DNA of 64,000 nt from Prorocentrum cordatum. Lineage: Eukaryota; Sar; Dinophyceae; Prorocentrales; Prorocentraceae. The translations under genes and the position numbers were made by a program. The stretch spans positions 668,699-732,698 of the forward strand of contig CAUYUJ010018715.1 in the NCBI GenBank assembly GCA_963575745.1. Reading direction: 5' to 3'. The notes beneath the pieces are model-generated. The model was not told where the DNA came from. It was given only the letters and a program-made list of their open reading frames with translations, and did not search any database. This document shows positions 61,671 to 64,000 of this stretch, piece by piece; the stretch's first letter is position 1; the number at the start of each line of letters is the position of its first letter.

Positions 61671-63150
61671 GGTGACGGGCGTCATGGGGGGGGGGGCGGC
61701 GGGGGTATGACGTAACGCCCCCCCCCCCGCCGTGTGGCTCCGGCACCACAGCCGCGCCCGCGCGCACGACGCGACGAGTGACGAGCGACGAGGACGACGA
61801 CGCGAGCAGCATGTAGGTGGCGATCTGCCCCACTGCGCCTGTGCACACCACAACGATCGCCTGCGCCACAAAGCGCGTGTACACCACAACGCCTGCGCAC
61901 ACTGGAACAACCGTGTGCAACGCAGCGCCTGTGTACACCACAATGCTTGCGTACACTACAGCGCCGGTGTACAAGTGTACACCGCAGCAGCCATGTGCAA
62001 CACAGCGCCTGTGTACACCGCAGTGCTTGCGCGCACCGCAGCGCCTGTGCACGCCACAGCGCCTGTCTACACCACAGCATCCGCGTGCAACGCAGCGCCA
62101 GTGTACACCACAACGCCTGCGTGCATAGGACAGGTAAAGGAGGATGCACGTGAGGATCTGCTGCGGAACACTTTAACGCCACGCCAGGAAAGTGCTGAAA
62201 TCGAAAGCGGCGTTCTTCCCTCCTCTCTCCTCCCCCACCTCCACCTCCACCTCTTCCTCCTCCTCCGCCCCCTCCTCCTCCTCCTCCTCCTCCTCTACCC
62301 CTGTCGTGTGGGTTGGCGCTACAGCGCACGTGCGAATCTCAGCGTGCACAGAAGAATGGTTTATTGAATCGGTCCACTTGGTTCTCGGACGGCCAATTCA
62401 GCTGGAGACTCCTGGAAAGAGATGGGAGCAGTTAGGGTGCTGCGGGCGGAATCGAGAGGACTCGTAGATTTCAGCGGCGCTCCTGTGTCCATGTGGTGCA
62501 CACAGGCTCCGTGGTGCACACAAGCACTGCAATGCACGCAAGCATTGTGGTGTACACTGGTGATGTGTCGCGCACGGCTGATGTGGTGTACGCAGGCGCT
62601 GTGGTGTACACAAGAGCGATTGTGCCCGCAGGCACGGTGGCACAAACTGACGTTGTGTTGCACGCGGCTGCTGTGGTGTACATAGGTGGAGTGGTGTACA
62701 CAGGCGCCGTGGTGCACGCAGGCACTGTGTTGTACAGGCGTTGTGGCGCAGATCGCCACGGACATGCTGGTGCTACCCGTCCTCCGTCATTCCTAAGAAT
62801 TCTCAGACGCCGCCGGCGCGAAACGTGACGTCATCGACCCCCTCCACCCCCACCCAGATGATTGCCGTCATCGGCCCGGAATGAAAAACAGGCTCCAGCC
62901 GCGTCCGCGCGCACGACGACGATGAGCGACGAACGACGAGCCACGAGCGACGACGACGACGTCGACGACGACGACAACGTCGACGACGACGTCGACGACG
63001 ACGCCGACGACGACTGCGGACCAGACTCCCATTCGGATTCCTACGCGGATCCCAATGCGCACGGCGGCAGTGCCCGGAGCGCACTGGGGGGGGGAGCGGT
63101 ACGTCATAGGGGGGGAGGCGGGGGGGAGCGTGGGCCATGACGCCAGGCAT
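61670..63150. repeat. Symmetric element around inverted TGTACACCACA minisatellites
   Basis: Outer: GGGCGTCATGG and TATGACGTAACG on the left, GGTACGTCATAGG and GGCCATGACGCC on the right. Next: CGCGCACGACG with CGA triplets on both sides (61760-61800, 62910-63015). Inner: GTACACCACAACGCCTGCG units at 61800-62130 and their reverse complement at 62470-62760. Centre holds a TCC tract (62222-62300). Confidence 0.75.
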
Positions 63151-63309
63151 GCCCCGAGCAATAAAGAAACGGGCTCCTTTTGGTAGCGCCTGCATCTCAG
63201 CCGGCCCACGGGCCGCGCGAGCCGAGGACCAGGCCCGCGGTGCCGACGGATCTCGGAACGGCTCCGGGCCCCGTACGGCCGGACCCAGGACAGAAAAACC
63301 TCCCTCGAT

Positions 63310-63352
63310 CTTCTCCTCCTCCTCCTCCTCCTCCTCCTCCTCCTCCTCCTCC
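63310..63352 (+). repeat. TCC tract
   Basis: About 13 TCC units. Confidence 0.95.
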
Positions 63353-63554
63353 CTTCGTCCCCCCTGCTCCTGTTCCCCCTCGTCCTCGTCCTACCTCCCT
63401 CGAGACCGTGAGACCCTCCGCCAGCCTAAGCACACAGAACATCCAAGGGTACCCTGCCCAGGATGCACAGTAGCTTCCAACAAGCGCGACGAACACCAGG
63501 GTACCCTTCCCGAACCGACCTCGATCTTGTACCTCCGACCGACTGTACGGGGCC

Positions 63555-64000
63555 CTGACTGGCACGTAGATGCACAGCTTCGGCCATGCAAGCTGAAATC
63601 AGGCATGTCGCGATCCATGCGCAAAAGGGAGCTGTCGCAGCCCTCCGTATCTCCTCTGGGACCCTGGTTGTCAGGGTCTCCCGTGCTGGAGAAGCGAGCG
63701 GGAGTGAATGTGTGACTGTCGGGCGGCCGTGTGGCATGATCGCCCGACGACGGCCCGACAGCCAGCGAAAATCCTGACCCCCTAAGTGGCTGACTCCCTG
63801 ACCGCCAGACCACCCCAACGCATTGCCTGGTCACCTCACCACTTCACTACACCACCTTTGTCATAACCGGCTAACAGACTGACCACCCTGTCACCATGCC
63901 GATCTATTGCATGAACACCTGCCCACTTGACAACCTCGATGTCCGACTGAAGGACCACCTGGACGTCAAACAACTTGACTCCTCGATGCTTGACAACCCA
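63555..64000. other. No gene recognised at the window end
   Basis: Loose CTGACCACC/CTTGACAACC words toward the end; no domain in any frame. Confidence 0.45.

Overview
The window reads as nuclear DNA of a dinoflagellate; the genus cannot be told. The clearest evidence is an exact 22-nt copy of the dinoflagellate spliced leader, in DNA, just upstream of an intronless ribosomal protein uL22 (RPL17) gene (39201-39846, minus strand). Supporting evidence is high GC, exons joined by introns with GA, GC or GT donors and AG acceptors whose ends carry short direct repeats, and a genome stuffed with short dispersed repeats, satellites and triplet microsatellites. No prokaryotic operon, rRNA, CRISPR array or credible tRNA was found.

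Genes, all on the minus strand. (1) RPL17, complete. (2) A papain-family (C1A) cysteine protease in five exons from 54589 to 50815: signal peptide, split I29 propeptide, catalytic domain with Gln/Cys/His/Asn visible, and a C-terminal tail of seven 17-residue repeats. (3) Part of a multi-exon coiled-coil protein: three exons at 15020-12964 join in frame, and about ten further exon-like islands on the same strand between 32.3 and 4.1 kb may belong to it or to related genes. Two decayed retrotransposon 3' ends with RNase H domains lie at 10.3-11.2 kb (plus) and 19.8-21.6 kb (minus).

Layout. 0-9.5 kb: a 77-bp satellite, an 80-bp satellite, a large foldback element, then an 88-bp relative of the first satellite in inverted orientation. 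9.5-16 kb: a 0.67-kb GGA tract, an RNase H pseudogene and the coiled-coil exons. 16-25 kb: dispersed repeats, the second RNase H remnant, an 11-bp TTTAGCTTAGC array. 25-37 kb: dispersed repeats, several miniature inverted-repeat elements with target duplications, and a 74-bp satellite. 37.4-39.0 kb: third array of the GCATGC satellite, then RPL17. 40-49 kb: triplet tracts, a MITE split by a nested insertion, and symmetric inverted minisatellite elements. 50.8-54.6 kb: the protease. 55-64 kb: AT-richer spacer, degenerate minisatellites and another symmetric inverted element.

The genes show no functional link to each other. What unites the window is the repeat ecology: many families recur in both intergenic DNA and introns, and some lie next to splice acceptors, as expected if introner-like or MITE-like elements helped build the introns. 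All long open frames through satellites and triplet tracts are artefacts of repeat composition. Percent identities and family-wide copy numbers were not computed; repeat boundaries are approximate unless a terminal repeat or target duplication is stated.
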